Below, in pieces: positions 55,230 to 64,000 of a stretch of 64,000 nucleotides of DNA. The position numbers were made by a program, and so were the translations under genes. Origin of the DNA: Cephalotrichum gorgonifer (lineage: Eukaryota; Ascomycota; Sordariomycetes; Microascales; Microascaceae); NCBI GenBank assembly GCA_900312665.1, contig ONZQ02000006.1, forward strand, positions 1,824,209-1,888,208, read 5' to 3'. The first letter of the stretch is position 1, and every line of letters begins with the position of its first letter. Under the pieces are notes generated by a model. It made no database searches. It was not told the DNA's origin and was given only the letters and a program-made list of their open reading frames with translations.

Positions 55230-56105
55230 CTAATACTTCTGGCACACCGCGACGATAGCCCTCATGGGAATACCCAGCCCCGGCCGCCCATCCGCCCTCG
55301 TGTAAGTCTCACCAGCTAGGCCCGCCAGCCGCGTGACCTCCGCCCCAAACCCAACCTGCTCCTCCTCCGAGTAGTCCCTCGTCGCCCCCGTGAACAACGT
55401 CCGCAGGTTCCGGCTCAGATCCTCCAGGCTGGCGGCCCCGTAATGCGCCCCGACCCCCAGCACCTCCACGCCCTGGAACCCTGCGCCGCGGAGGCACCGC
55501 TCCACGTGGGCCGGGTCGTCCCACGCCTCCGCGATGGGTATGTTGAACGCCGGCGCCAGCGGCCTCACGACCCTCATCGCCGGCCTGATCACCCCGTCCA
55601 GGTATCCGAGGTCCGCCCACGACGTGACGACAGCTACCCCGCCGGACCCGAGCGTCCTGTAGATCTCCCTCGCGCCCCTCTCCGGGTCCCTGAAGAACGG
55701 GATCCCGAGGTTCGTGATGCTGTGCGAGAAGGTGCCGTCGGCGAAGGCGAGCTCCTCGCCGGCCATGTGGCCCAGCTGGACGCGCGAGGCGTGCTCCGTG
55801 CCCGCGAACTTGGCGCGCGCGATGTCGACTATCTTTGGTACGAGGTCGACGGCCGAGATGGTGGGGATGGGGGAGACGCCGCGGGCGGTGCAGGAGCGGG
55901 CGATCTCCTCGGATACGATGGCGGTGCCGCACGCGTTGTCTAGGACGCGGGCGTGCGGGGAGAAGAGGGTGGCGACTTGGGGGAGCTGGAGGATCTGGAT
56001 GGCGACGTCGCGCGTGGCGCCGCCTATGGTTGATTCGTACTGCGTGGCGATGTGGTCGAAGTGCTCTGCCGTGGTCCTCGGCGTGTTCCCCGCCGGGAAA
56101 GCCAT
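55230..56105 (-). CDS. SAM-dependent methyltransferase (class I)
   Basis: Intronless, 291 aa. Motif I is VLDNACGTA at residues 54-62, binding S-adenosylmethionine. An acidic residue after strand 2 (ISAVDLVPKIVDIAR) and the motif around GHMAGEELAFADGTFSHSIT match the UbiE/COQ5-like Methyltransf_11/25 fold. The substrate is unknown. Similar small intronless methyltransferases in fungi often belong to secondary metabolism, but no biosynthetic genes lie nearby, so a metabolic role remains open. Confidence 0.88.
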   Translation of the reverse strand: MAFPAGNTPRTTAEHFDHIATQYESTIGGATRDVAIQILQLPQVATLFSPHARVLDNACGTAIVSEEIARSCTARGVSPIPTISAVDLVPKIVDIARAKFAGTEHASRVQLGHMAGEELAFADGTFSHSITNLGIPFFRDPERGAREIYRTLGSGGVAVVTSWADLGYLDGVIRPAMRVVRPLAPAFNIPIAEAWDDPAHVERCLRGAGFQGVEVLGVGAHYGAASLEDLSRNLRTLFTGATRDYSEEEQVGFGAEVTRLAGLAGETYTRADGRPGLGIPMRAIVAVCQKY

Positions 56106-57409
56106 CTTCTTCTTCTTGTTGTTGTTCTAGAGGGGCGGCTGAACTGGGAGAAGATGGGTGGTGAGTGTGGAGAAGGACTGGGGTGTTCCGGTAGGAAGCG
56201 ATGGTGGCGATTCCGGGAATCGGTAGTTATGTAGTCTTGTCCAAGAGCAGAGACTCTTAGAGTGGCAATAAGAATCACGAGTCTGACGTTGGTGGGTCTT
56301 GGAACAAGTTCGGCTCTGGTCGTGGTGAGATTCTAGTCTATCCATGTCGTAGATGGCCGTAGTGAGATGGGTACTAGTAGCATCGGTCATAAGGCCGTTT
56401 TTGGGAGAGGCCAACGATCACGGCGGTAGTTTCTACTGGCTACTTGGACTATTGGCTTCAAAGCGGTGTGATGAGGAGGCCCGAGGTGCAGGCCAGAGAA
56501 AGAGAAATGGTCGGAGACCCAAAGTTGGCTTACTCTGCTGACGTGAGGACTAGCATATATGCATGCTCGCGTGTAGGTGGGTGCATATAGGGCTGAGTAG
56601 CCGACCGAGTATAGTCAGATGATCTATTTTGGGCATATCTACTTGGTATCCGTCGACAACTATCGGACCGCCGGACTCTTGTAAGTTCTCTCGCGTGGCC
56701 ATGTGGGGGTTCGGCATGTGTCTCCTTTACTCGCCCATCTCCCCATCTTCTCTTCCGGCAGAACTGTGGCGAAGGCGGGTCGACTACTTGGCAACCTCGG
56801 CATTTTCAATATGAAGTTTAATACCCTCCGTAGGATCTCCCGAACCCGAACCCCTTCGGAAGAAGCCCACAACGGCGATAACCGCGGATTAAGACAACAG
56901 CTGCCCCGGATTCGTTAGCTTACAATGATCCCACGATTGCCAAACCTTAGTCTTGAAAACTAGCCAGGCGTCTGTCTGCTCGGTTGACCTTCGAAAAAGC
57001 TTTTTGAAACAAGCGGTCTAGAGTGCTTGAATTTAGCGCTTGTCGAGAGCGGCTCTCTGCTAAGGAACCCGTGTCGGAGGGGATAAGAAGATCAGCAGTT
57101 CGAGTGCCGATCCGCGCCTGCTTTTCCCTATATAATGTGGGCAAAAGAGCCAATCAACGCAGCACCCAGATGACATGGCGGCGGTAACGTGAGAGGATGT
57201 AATCCTTGGCACACGTCGGGATCTTGTTTTCGCCGATTGGGCAGGGCAGAGCGGCTCTGAGCCTTGCGAGCGAGTACAGCCACGCAGAAAAGCCTGGGGC
57301 TGAACCTTTTTTGAATATTCCTTTTCTTTTTGTTTGGACTCTTCAGCTTTTTCTGGAAAGGCCCTGCGATGAACGGAGGAAAGCATAGTTGGGGATAGTA
57401 CATGAAATC
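56106..57409. other. Intergenic region
   Basis: About 1.3 kb holding the methyltransferase promoter and the membrane-protein promoter. A tRNA-Ser-like but unfoldable stretch lies at about 57034-57118. No protein gene seen. Confidence 0.6.
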
Positions 57410-59449
57410 ATGGGCATCGGCACACCCGGCGCGCTGAATTGCTCGCTTCCGATCGGAGAACTCAATGCGAGTGGTGATATCGTCGGTCCCGGGGTGAGTA
57501 TATCAACCAAAGAACTTTGGAAAATGAAAAAAAAAGGGGCTTCTTGCCTGCGCTTGACTAGAAAACTGACGGCGGATAAAAACCATCTTCATAGGCCTTG
57601 GCGGCCTTCTTGACATCCTCCGTCATCACCATCCTCGCAGTCCTGGTAGCCTACCTGACAAACTCCCTCGACGAAGAGCGCATGAACGTGCTGGACAGAA
57701 GAATCGTCGGCGCATTCATCACATTCTGGAAGCGCCGCCCCCTGAAAACCTGGACCTGGACCGGCACTGCGCCTCCGCGGACCCTCTCGGAGCTAGACCA
57801 CGAACATGCCAGGAGGGCGCGGCAGGAGGCCTTCACTCGGTTCATCCTAGCCCTGAGCGACCAGCAGCTCGTCACCGGCCTAGCGATCCTGATAGGCGGG
57901 GTAGCGGGCCAGAACCGCCTGTCGATCTACGAGTTCTCCGTGGTCCTGAGCCTCGCATGGTTCTCGTCCACCACGCACCTGGCGACGCTCGACGCGCTGC
58001 GTGAGTACCTCAAGGAGAACAGGAGGATACGCGATGTGAGGGTCGGGGCGATGCTCGCTACGCTGGTACTGCTGGTGTACACGTTCGGCGTCACGGTGGC
58101 CGCGATCCCCTTGGATAACCGGCTGCCAGTGCAGTGCGTTTTCGCGGAGCGTGGCGGGCCGCCGCCAGACGGGCAGGGCGAGGGGGACGGCGCGCCTGCG
58201 ATTGGGATCAGCGGGCTCTCGGTGGCGGCGTTCCTTCTGGCGCTCCTGCTTGTTCTGTGGGCGTATGCTTCGCGGGTTTGGAAGCTATACTTTGAAGACG
58301 GGGAGGTTCAGGTGTGGTGCCTCTCAGTATTTGGAAGAACCGCGCCGGCTAAGGAGCGGGATTCGACTCCGAGCCGTTTGAGGGCGATTAGGGAGTACGC
58401 CGCGGATAAGCAGGTCGAGAAGCTCCTGGCGATTCGATCTAGTCGAGGGTATCTCCCCAGGACCTTCCACGCGTTGGAGTACTTGACGGCGGGGTCGGTC
58501 TTGGACACCATTCCGGGGATTGCGTTCAGCTTCAGCTATGGGGTTGCTCAGCTCGCGCTGTACCGGTGGAGCTCCGCCCCGGAGCTGACGCCAGAATCGT
58601 CAGACATGGGGTTCGGCCAGATCTTACCGGTATTTCTGCTCGTTCTTCCATTTTTAGCTGCCGGAGAAGCACATTACGGTTAAGTGGAAAGGACCTTTCA
58701 GCGCTGCGAAGATTTAGATACATGTATAATGCTGACTTCGGCCCCTAGACTACAAGAGTGCTCGCTCTAGTACTCAGCCTACTGTACTCCTCAGGACCCC
58801 TCTGATGTCCGAGAGTACCACTGCGCTGAATGGGGACCGGGACGATACGGTTATACCTCCCGCCCTGATAGAGTTTGGTGAACGATATGACAGGAGCATC
58901 AAGGACATCGAGAGGTTCTTTCTCCGACGCGCGAGGTTACTACGCGAGATGGAGGGCCGAGAGCCTCGCGCCGAGGTGCTCCGCCGCAAGAAGGCAGTGC
59001 TGGAGGACTACCACAGCCTGGTCAAGTTCGAGAAGGGGCTCGAGCTCTGTCCCACCTTCGTCGCTTTTCTGCTCCGGGTGGCTTTCTCGGTTGCCACGGG
59101 GGTTCTCCTGAATGTCAGCGGCGGAAACACCGTCATCCCCACTCTCGTCGCCATTGGACTCTTCGTCGGTTACTTTGGGGTTTGGGTCTACCTCGGTGCT
59201 TTCAAGGCGGCCCGGGCCATGCGCCAGCTGTGGGTGGAGATCCAGGAGGGGCCTGGAGATGTTGAGATGTCGGGGTTCTTGCGAGGCGAGGAACATGTGC
59301 TGCCCACGGGGCCTAAGGATGAGTCGGCACCGCGTGCGGATGGGCAAGCGAGGGCAGCAGTCGATGGCGCGAGCTCGGGGTCTGTGGTGGCTTCTCCACA
59401 ACCTGGTGCTCTGACAAAGAGACGCGCGGCTACCAACCCTTTTCCATGA
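57410..59449 (+). CDS. Polytopic membrane protein, uncharacterised Pezizomycotina family
   Basis: Three exons (57410-57493, 57595-58678, 58749-59449) give 622 aa. A short extracellular-type N-terminus (MGIGTPGALNCSLPIGEL, then GPG) leads into the first span, AFLTSSVITILAVLVAYL. About seven hydrophobic spans follow over 30-400. A hydrophilic middle (RYDRSIKDIERFFLRRARL) then leads to two further spans (about 495-550) and a Ser/Ala-rich tail. The second intron (70 nt; GTTAAG donor, GCTGAC branch) joins two frames in phase; without it the gene would be read as two. N-terminus and layout resemble a fungal membrane family often found in secretion- or secondary-metabolism-related loci, but no function is known. 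Confidence 0.75.
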
Positions 59450-60237
59450 GGCACAGGCGTCTGTCGGAAGGAATTTCGCTGGCGTTACTCTACCATGGGG
59501 ATGGATGACGACGGCAAAGAACGGACGATGGCAGGTCCTCGAGGTTTTTAACGTCCGTCATGATTCAGTACGACTCTTTCGAAATTCCCATAATAAGATA
59601 TCTGGTAGAAATGAGATGCTGCCTTACCCTAGGCTCCGATACCCAGGGCAACTCACTAATAAGAGGGGATTTTGAGATATCTGGACTATTGGCATCAGGT
59701 AACTATCCTAGCTCTTCGGATTCTTTACAATGGTTCATCTAAGTGGTAGCTATGTAGAAACTACGAAGCGGGATCTAGGCAAAGGGGGGGAAAGCGACGA
59801 TTGTCGGCCTATTGAGGAGGAGGTGTACCTAGTTAAGGACTCTCATTGGCCCCCGCTCTAGTGAATCTCACGTCTCACGTATTAACGACTGCGTTTCTGG
59901 CAGCTGCAGTTCCGATTCTGGAGACACACACGTTATTCCCCGCATTTTGGTTTGCCCAACACTTGGCGGCGGTTCGTCAACGCTAGAGTCGATAACACCA
60001 GATAGGACTGGTAAGAGAGGGGCAACTACTCCTCCAACCCAAGCACAAGCAATCAACTGCGGGCATTTTCACGATTTCTCGCCCATCTCATCTCATATAG
60101 TAAGGTTCATATCAAGAACTTATACTACTAATATCATTTTATATTATCAAGAACACACACATATATATAGCATCTAAACTGCTAGTTGGTACCTGACGAT
60201 CCCCTCTCTCATCTTCGAATCGGCTCCTTCGTCCACA
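59450..60237. other. Intergenic region upstream of glutaminase
   Basis: About 790 bp. AT-rich from 60105 to 60175 with ATATATATAG at 60161-60170, about 70 bp before the glutaminase ATG. No gene seen. Confidence 0.6.
60161..60170 (+). promoter_or_regulatory. TATA-like element before the glutaminase gene
   Basis: ATATATATAG lies 68-77 bp upstream of the start codon in an AT-rich patch that contrasts with the GC-rich coding region. A promoter role is likely but unproven. Confidence 0.3.
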
Positions 60238-61632
60238 ATGAAGTCGCCCATTCCCGACTACCTAAAGGCCGTCCTCGAATCTGTCCGTGACCAGGACAGC
60301 GGGGCGCCCGCGGGCTACATCGACGTACTGGCCAACGCCGACACATCCAAGGTTGGCGTGGCCATCGCCACCGTCGACGGCACCGTGTACTCGGCGGGCG
60401 ACGACGAGGTCGAGTTCTCGATCCAGTCCATCTCCAAGGCCTTCGTGTACGCCATGGCCATCTGCGACGCCGGGCTCGACGGCGTCCTGAGCAAGATCGG
60501 CGTCGAGCCCTCTGGGAACAGGTTCAACGAGCTGTCGCTCGAGCGCGAGAGCAACCGGCCCATGAACCCCATGATCAACGCCGGCGCCATCACCGCCCAC
60601 TCCATGGTCGTCGGGCCAAAGGCCACGCCCGAGGAGCGCGTCGACAGGATCCTGGCGTCGCTGTCCAAGCTCGCGGGCCGCCAGCTGTCCGTGGACGAGG
60701 ACGTCTACGCGGCCGAGCTCAAGGACGCGTTCCGCAACATCGGGCTGGCGTACATGCTTAAGTCGGCCGGGATCCTCGAGTGCGAGCCCGAGGACGCCGT
60801 GCGGGGGTACATCCGCCAGTGCTCCATCAACGTCAACGTCCGCGACCTCGCCATGATGGGGGCCACCCTGGCCAACGCCGGCGTGCACCCCGTCACCGGC
60901 GAGGCCCTCATGTCCCAGTGCGCCGTGCGCCAGATCCTCTCCGTCATGACCACTTGCGGCATGTACGACGGCGCCGGAGACTGGGTCTCCAACATCGGCA
61001 TCCCCGCCAAGAGCGGCGTCGCCGGCGGCATCATGGGCGCACTCCCGGGCCAGCTCGGCCTCGCCACCTTCTCCCCGCGCCTCGACCGCCGGGGTAACAG
61101 CGTCCGCGGCGTCGCCATCTGCAAGCGCCTCTCTGCCGATATGGGCCTCCACATGATGGACATCAGCCAGATCGGAAAGTCCACCGTGCGCAAGTCCGTC
61201 CTCAAGGTCGCCACTGCCGCCGTCTCCGACGACCACGACCACCATGGCCCCATCCACCAGGTCCCGATGTTCGACCTCCGCGGCGCCGTCCGCTTCTCCG
61301 GCGCGGAGCTCCTCACGCGCACCGTCGCCCGCGACCTGAGCCAGCCTGAGGCTCACGACGCCGGGTCCGGGTGCAACGCCGGGTGCCAGGCCGTCGTCTT
61401 CTCCCTGCGCGGCGCCATCTCGCTCAACTCCGTGGCGCAGCGCATCGTCCGCGAGAACGTCTCCCGCCTGCGGAGGGATGGGAAGAAGGTGTTCGTGGTG
61501 GACCCGCACGACGTGCTGCATGTCGGCGACATGGCGGCCGAGGACAGGCCGGTTGTTGTGAAGACTGTTAGCGAGGCGACTGACTTTATTGCCGGGACTG
61601 GTTGCCGCATTTTAGCAAATGACAGCGACTAG
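60238..61632 (+). CDS. glsA: Glutaminase (bacterial GlsA / serine-dependent type) with C-terminal STAS-like domain
   Basis: Intronless, 464 aa. It hydrolyses L-glutamine to glutamate and ammonia using a beta-lactamase-like fold. The catalytic S-x-x-K is Ser64-Ile-Ser-Lys67 in EFSIQSISKAFVYA. Family residues follow in RPMNPMINAGAITAHSMV, GNRFNELSLE and SGVAGGIMGALPGQLGLATF. The catalytic domain covers about 1-310. The remainder (about 335-460) has the pattern of a STAS domain (MFDLRGAVRFSGAELL, then VFSLRGAISLN), a fusion known in bacterial glutaminases. Absence of introns, very high GC3 and this domain order are compatible with bacterial origin, although related genes occur in other ascomycetes. 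Probably cytosolic, as no signal peptide is seen. Confidence 0.93.
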   Translation: MKSPIPDYLKAVLESVRDQDSGAPAGYIDVLANADTSKVGVAIATVDGTVYSAGDDEVEFSIQSISKAFVYAMAICDAGLDGVLSKIGVEPSGNRFNELSLERESNRPMNPMINAGAITAHSMVVGPKATPEERVDRILASLSKLAGRQLSVDEDVYAAELKDAFRNIGLAYMLKSAGILECEPEDAVRGYIRQCSINVNVRDLAMMGATLANAGVHPVTGEALMSQCAVRQILSVMTTCGMYDGAGDWVSNIGIPAKSGVAGGIMGALPGQLGLATFSPRLDRRGNSVRGVAICKRLSADMGLHMMDISQIGKSTVRKSVLKVATAAVSDDHDHHGPIHQVPMFDLRGAVRFSGAELLTRTVARDLSQPEAHDAGSGCNAGCQAVVFSLRGAISLNSVAQRIVRENVSRLRRDGKKVFVVDPHDVLHVGDMAAEDRPVVVKTVSEATDFIAGTGCRILANDSD

Positions 61633-61856
61633 GATTGAGATATGAGATATGAGAAAATGAAATATACCCGCTCTGGCATATCCAAACAGGTTTGACCATG
61701 TTTCTCCAGTTCTTCTTTCGCTGGTGCTCGTATTTCCTTCGATGAACAGCCGAGTATGAAAACCCCCCCGTATTCCTGACAAAAAGCTTCTTTACTTATC
61801 TTCCACAAACTTCTCCCTATACTCCGTTCACTCTACATCTCCCGTTCATCAGCCCA

Positions 61857-63809
61857 CTATATCATCCCAGTCAGCAGCCAGCGAGAGTCGGACATCCCGC
61901 CACCCTCCCGCCTTACGGGCGGGCATCCGTACCCGCACGGCCTACTAATCTCGGCGTGATGCGACTCCCTCGGCAGCCGGTGCCGGTGGTAATCCACACA
62001 CCTCTCATCCGTACAGATCCGCCCGCCATCGTCGTCCTCCGCCCCCGCAAACCGCTCCATATCCAGGGCGTGAAACCACGCGTGAGACGGGATATACGCG
62101 CCGCGGTCGGGGACCTCGCCGAGGGGGATGTAGCGCCTGTACCTGACGTGAGCCTGTTCCCGGCACTTGTAACATGGGAGCAACGACGTGGACGAGCGAA
62201 GGACCGTATGGCTGAATATGTGGTGGGACGTCCCGCTCACGCGGCATGGGAACCGGGGAATGTTCCGGGGCTGCGGCGCGGGCGATGTAGCTTGAGGTGG
62301 AGAGGGGGCGGGGAGGGCTTCTTCGTCGACGGTGGGACCCTCGTAGCTGAGGCACTCGCAGCCGGCGTCGGTTTGGAATAGCGCCATCTCCGGTGGGGAT
62401 CCGGAAGTCATGCTGGGCGCCGGAACTATGAAGCGGGCCGCGTCCTGGCGAAGTTCCTGGAAGGCGCGGCGCGCCGACGCCGCTTGGATGCGCCCGTTGG
62501 TACCGGGTAGCGGTGCCAGGCCCTGGGTGTGAGGTTCCCAGTCCAGCTGCATGATAGCCCTGCGCGGAGCGCCTGCTCTAAAAACCAGAGTCGCGCGCGG
62601 CGGCGTCGGGGCCGCGCCCTGCGCGGGACACGGGAAGTTGTGACTGGGGTGGTCGCATTGGATTCTGAACATGGGAAAGGGCGAGGCAGTAGCATGCCCG
62701 CCCACGCGCCGCCCCCACTCCGCCACCAGGGCCTCGATGGATGCCCATTTGATGGCGACGTGCTCACAGAGCCGGACCTCGCCCTCCCGCCCCATGCATA
62801 GGCGCTGGGCCCAGTGCTTGCGTCGCATCCTGGAGGAGAAGGCCGAGGCGAGGTGGTCCGCGCCGCAGCCTGCGCAGTGCAGGTGGCTCGGGCAGTGCGG
62901 GCAGCGGATCTGGATCGGACTGGTGGCGGGGTACGTCCTGTGGTTCCTGCACGGGCGATCGACGTCGAACCTGCACCCGGAGCTGGAGCCGGGGCGGGCA
63001 GCGCGCGGGGCGAGGAGGCAGTCCTTGCAGAGAAGGTCGCGGCGCACCAGCTCCAGGATCCTTTCGGACATGCGCATAAACGGGAGGTAGCTCGTACGGG
63101 GCCGACGATAGGTGACTGTCGAGGAGAAACGTGTGTCATCCGCAAAGCAGATGTGGCGGGCGCTGCGTTCGCACTCGGGGCTTTTCATTATGCGCTGGAA
63201 GAGGTGGCATACGCGCCAGAGGATGTGGTAGGAGACTTCGTCTCTGGCGAGGAGGAGGACGATCTTGAGGAGGAGCTCGTCCGGTATGCGGTGGACGGGG
63301 CTGTGGTGGATGTTGTGGAGGCGGGCTGCGACGAGGGGGTCGAGGGATGTGTGCGCTCGCTCTCTTTGCATGTCCCGATCAGGTTCCTCCTGCGTCGGGT
63401 CCTCTTGGGCCAACTCCCGCTGCGTCGGTGGAGCGGTGCCTTCGGGGCTGGGAGTCGTCTTGACCTGTTGTCGAGAGGAGGTTTCTGCAAATATGTCGTC
63501 TAGGACCCGCCTCCAGCGAGCCCCCGAATCACCGTCCTCGGTATCTAAAATCGACTGGACTGGTTTTGGGGATGACCTTGCCAGGGGTGTGTATTTTCTA
63601 TCCCGTTTCTCGTTCCCGTCACTACCCCCGACGCTTACATCGCCCTGGGATTCGACTGTGACTCTTGTCTTGTTCCCGTCACCAACCACAGCCTTTATAT
63701 CGTCCTGGTATTCGGTCGTGCCTCTCGTCTCGCGCGGCTCTCTTATGAAGGTGAACACAAAGGATATCGCGAGGCGAAGCTTCCTGATGAGGGTGAGTAT
63801 GATGGGCAT
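61857..63809 (-). CDS. F-box protein with cysteine-rich zinc-binding-like region
   Basis: 650 aa from the ATG at 63809; the frame is open upstream but without another ATG. A hydrophobic N-terminus (MPIILTLIRKLRLAISFVF) is followed by a ~20-residue tandem duplication (residues 28-68) and an acidic linker. An F-box lies at about 172-211 (HRIPDELLLKIVLLLAR, then WRVCHLFQRI). The following ~150 residues are Cys/His-rich (CKDCLLAPR, CPHCPSHLHCAGCGADH), as in many fungal F-box proteins that carry a zinc ribbon-like module. It probably acts as an SCF substrate adaptor; the target is unknown. A further upstream exon cannot be excluded because the window ends 190 bp away. Confidence 0.78.
   Translation of the reverse strand: MPIILTLIRKLRLAISFVFTFIREPRETRGTTEYQDDIKAVVGDGNKTRVTVESQGDVSVGGSDGNEKRDRKYTPLARSSPKPVQSILDTEDGDSGARWRRVLDDIFAETSSRQQVKTTPSPEGTAPPTQRELAQEDPTQEEPDRDMQRERAHTSLDPLVAARLHNIHHSPVHRIPDELLLKIVLLLARDEVSYHILWRVCHLFQRIMKSPECERSARHICFADDTRFSSTVTYRRPRTSYLPFMRMSERILELVRRDLLCKDCLLAPRAARPGSSSGCRFDVDRPCRNHRTYPATSPIQIRCPHCPSHLHCAGCGADHLASAFSSRMRRKHWAQRLCMGREGEVRLCEHVAIKWASIEALVAEWGRRVGGHATASPFPMFRIQCDHPSHNFPCPAQGAAPTPPRATLVFRAGAPRRAIMQLDWEPHTQGLAPLPGTNGRIQAASARRAFQELRQDAARFIVPAPSMTSGSPPEMALFQTDAGCECLSYEGPTVDEEALPAPSPPQATSPAPQPRNIPRFPCRVSGTSHHIFSHTVLRSSTSLLPCYKCREQAHVRYRRYIPLGEVPDRGAYIPSHAWFHALDMERFAGAEDDDGGRICTDERCVDYHRHRLPRESHHAEISRPCGYGCPPVRREGGGMSDSRWLLTGMI
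63606..63728. repeat. ~60-bp in-frame tandem duplication in the F-box gene
   Basis: Two adjacent units begin GTTCCCGTCAC on the plus strand and encode diverged ~20-residue copies (TRGTTEYQDDIKAVVGDGNK and the copy starting TRVTVESQGDV). Confidence 0.7.
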
Positions 63810-64000
63810 CGCGGCGTCTTGTCGGGCTTTCTGAAGCGTGTATATGTGGTTTGGAGTCTCAACTCGAGCTATCACAGCAAAACAAGGCGAAGAAAAGAAA
63901 TCAGTGAGTCTCTGAGAGGAGAAAAGCCTAGAGAGTGACCTTGGAGCGGTAATCAACGCATAGTCCGAAGCTTCGTTGTGCGCCGAAGCTAAACTCGTAC

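Noticed and set aside
55230..56105. Secondary-metabolite cluster around the methyltransferase
   Set aside because: No synthase, P450 or regulator lies adjacent. Neighbours are an F-box protein, an uncharacterised membrane protein and a glutaminase.
57034..57118. tRNA-Ser(GCU)-like stretch (loop CTGCTAA, GTTCGAGT T-loop-like)
   Set aside because: The T-stem, acceptor stem and D-arm do not pair. At best it is a degraded tRNA fragment, so no tRNA was annotated.
58805..59449. Separate 214-aa gene starting MSESTTALNG
   Set aside because: A 70-nt intron with good branch and acceptor sites joins it in phase to the upstream membrane protein, and the segment begins in the middle of an open exon.

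Overview
The window is nuclear DNA of a filamentous ascomycete (Pezizomycotina, probably a Sordariomycete). Genes are monocistronic on both strands. Introns are short (about 55-200 nt) with GTRNGT-like donors and CTRAC/CTAAC branch sites. Coding third positions are strongly GC-biased. Families are typical of these fungi: a Zn2Cys6 regulator, a NACHT-WD40 NLR, a HeLo death effector, a killer-toxin-like GH18 chitinase beside a LysM protein, F-box proteins and an MFS sugar transporter. I count 20 protein genes, one of them a degraded effector gene, plus one tRNA-Val(AAC) with an intron.

Layout. 0-10 kb holds three minus-strand housekeeping or regulatory genes: an XLF/Nej1 end-joining factor, a NUDT19-like Nudix hydrolase and a Zn2Cys6 transcription factor. 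Two of these have an N-terminus that reads through only if one base in a C6/G6 tract is changed. 12.9-14 kb: an aquaporin. 14.5-19.4 kb: an NLR of the NWD2 type and a divergently oriented, frameshifted HeLo effector relic. 19.4-23.3 kb: repeats, gene-poor sequence and one small secreted cysteine-rich protein. 23.3-27.7 kb: a TMBIM5-like mitochondrial protein, MsrA and an uncharacterised protein. 27.7-37.3 kb: an accessory island with an 11-exon chitinase head-to-head with a five-LysM secreted protein, bounded by AT-rich RIP-like sequence and by two copies of a ~120-bp direct repeat. 37.9-40.1 kb: tRNA-Val and an HNH-nuclease gene. 40.1-46.3 kb: a 6-kb gene desert. 46.3-64 kb: sugar transporter, F-box/cNMP/LRR protein, SAM methyltransferase, polytopic membrane protein, intronless bacterial-type glutaminase and a second F-box protein.

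Main biological finding. The NLR gene has a small first exon, separated by a 55-nt intron, that encodes an N-x-G-h-x-h-G-x-N-x-G motif. The same pattern recurs at the very C-terminus of the neighbouring HeLo effector relic. This is the layout of NWD2/HET-S amyloid-signalling pairs, in which the NLR templates prion-like folding of a membrane-lytic partner. The NLR frame is intact. The HeLo gene carries three frame changes and no recognisable start, so the locus looks like a receptor that has lost its effector, unless the indels are assembly errors. The two homopolymer frameshifts elsewhere in the window make that caveat real.

The chitinase and LysM genes probably form a second functional unit (chitin hydrolysis plus chitin binding or self-protection) sharing a 1.6-kb bidirectional promoter region.
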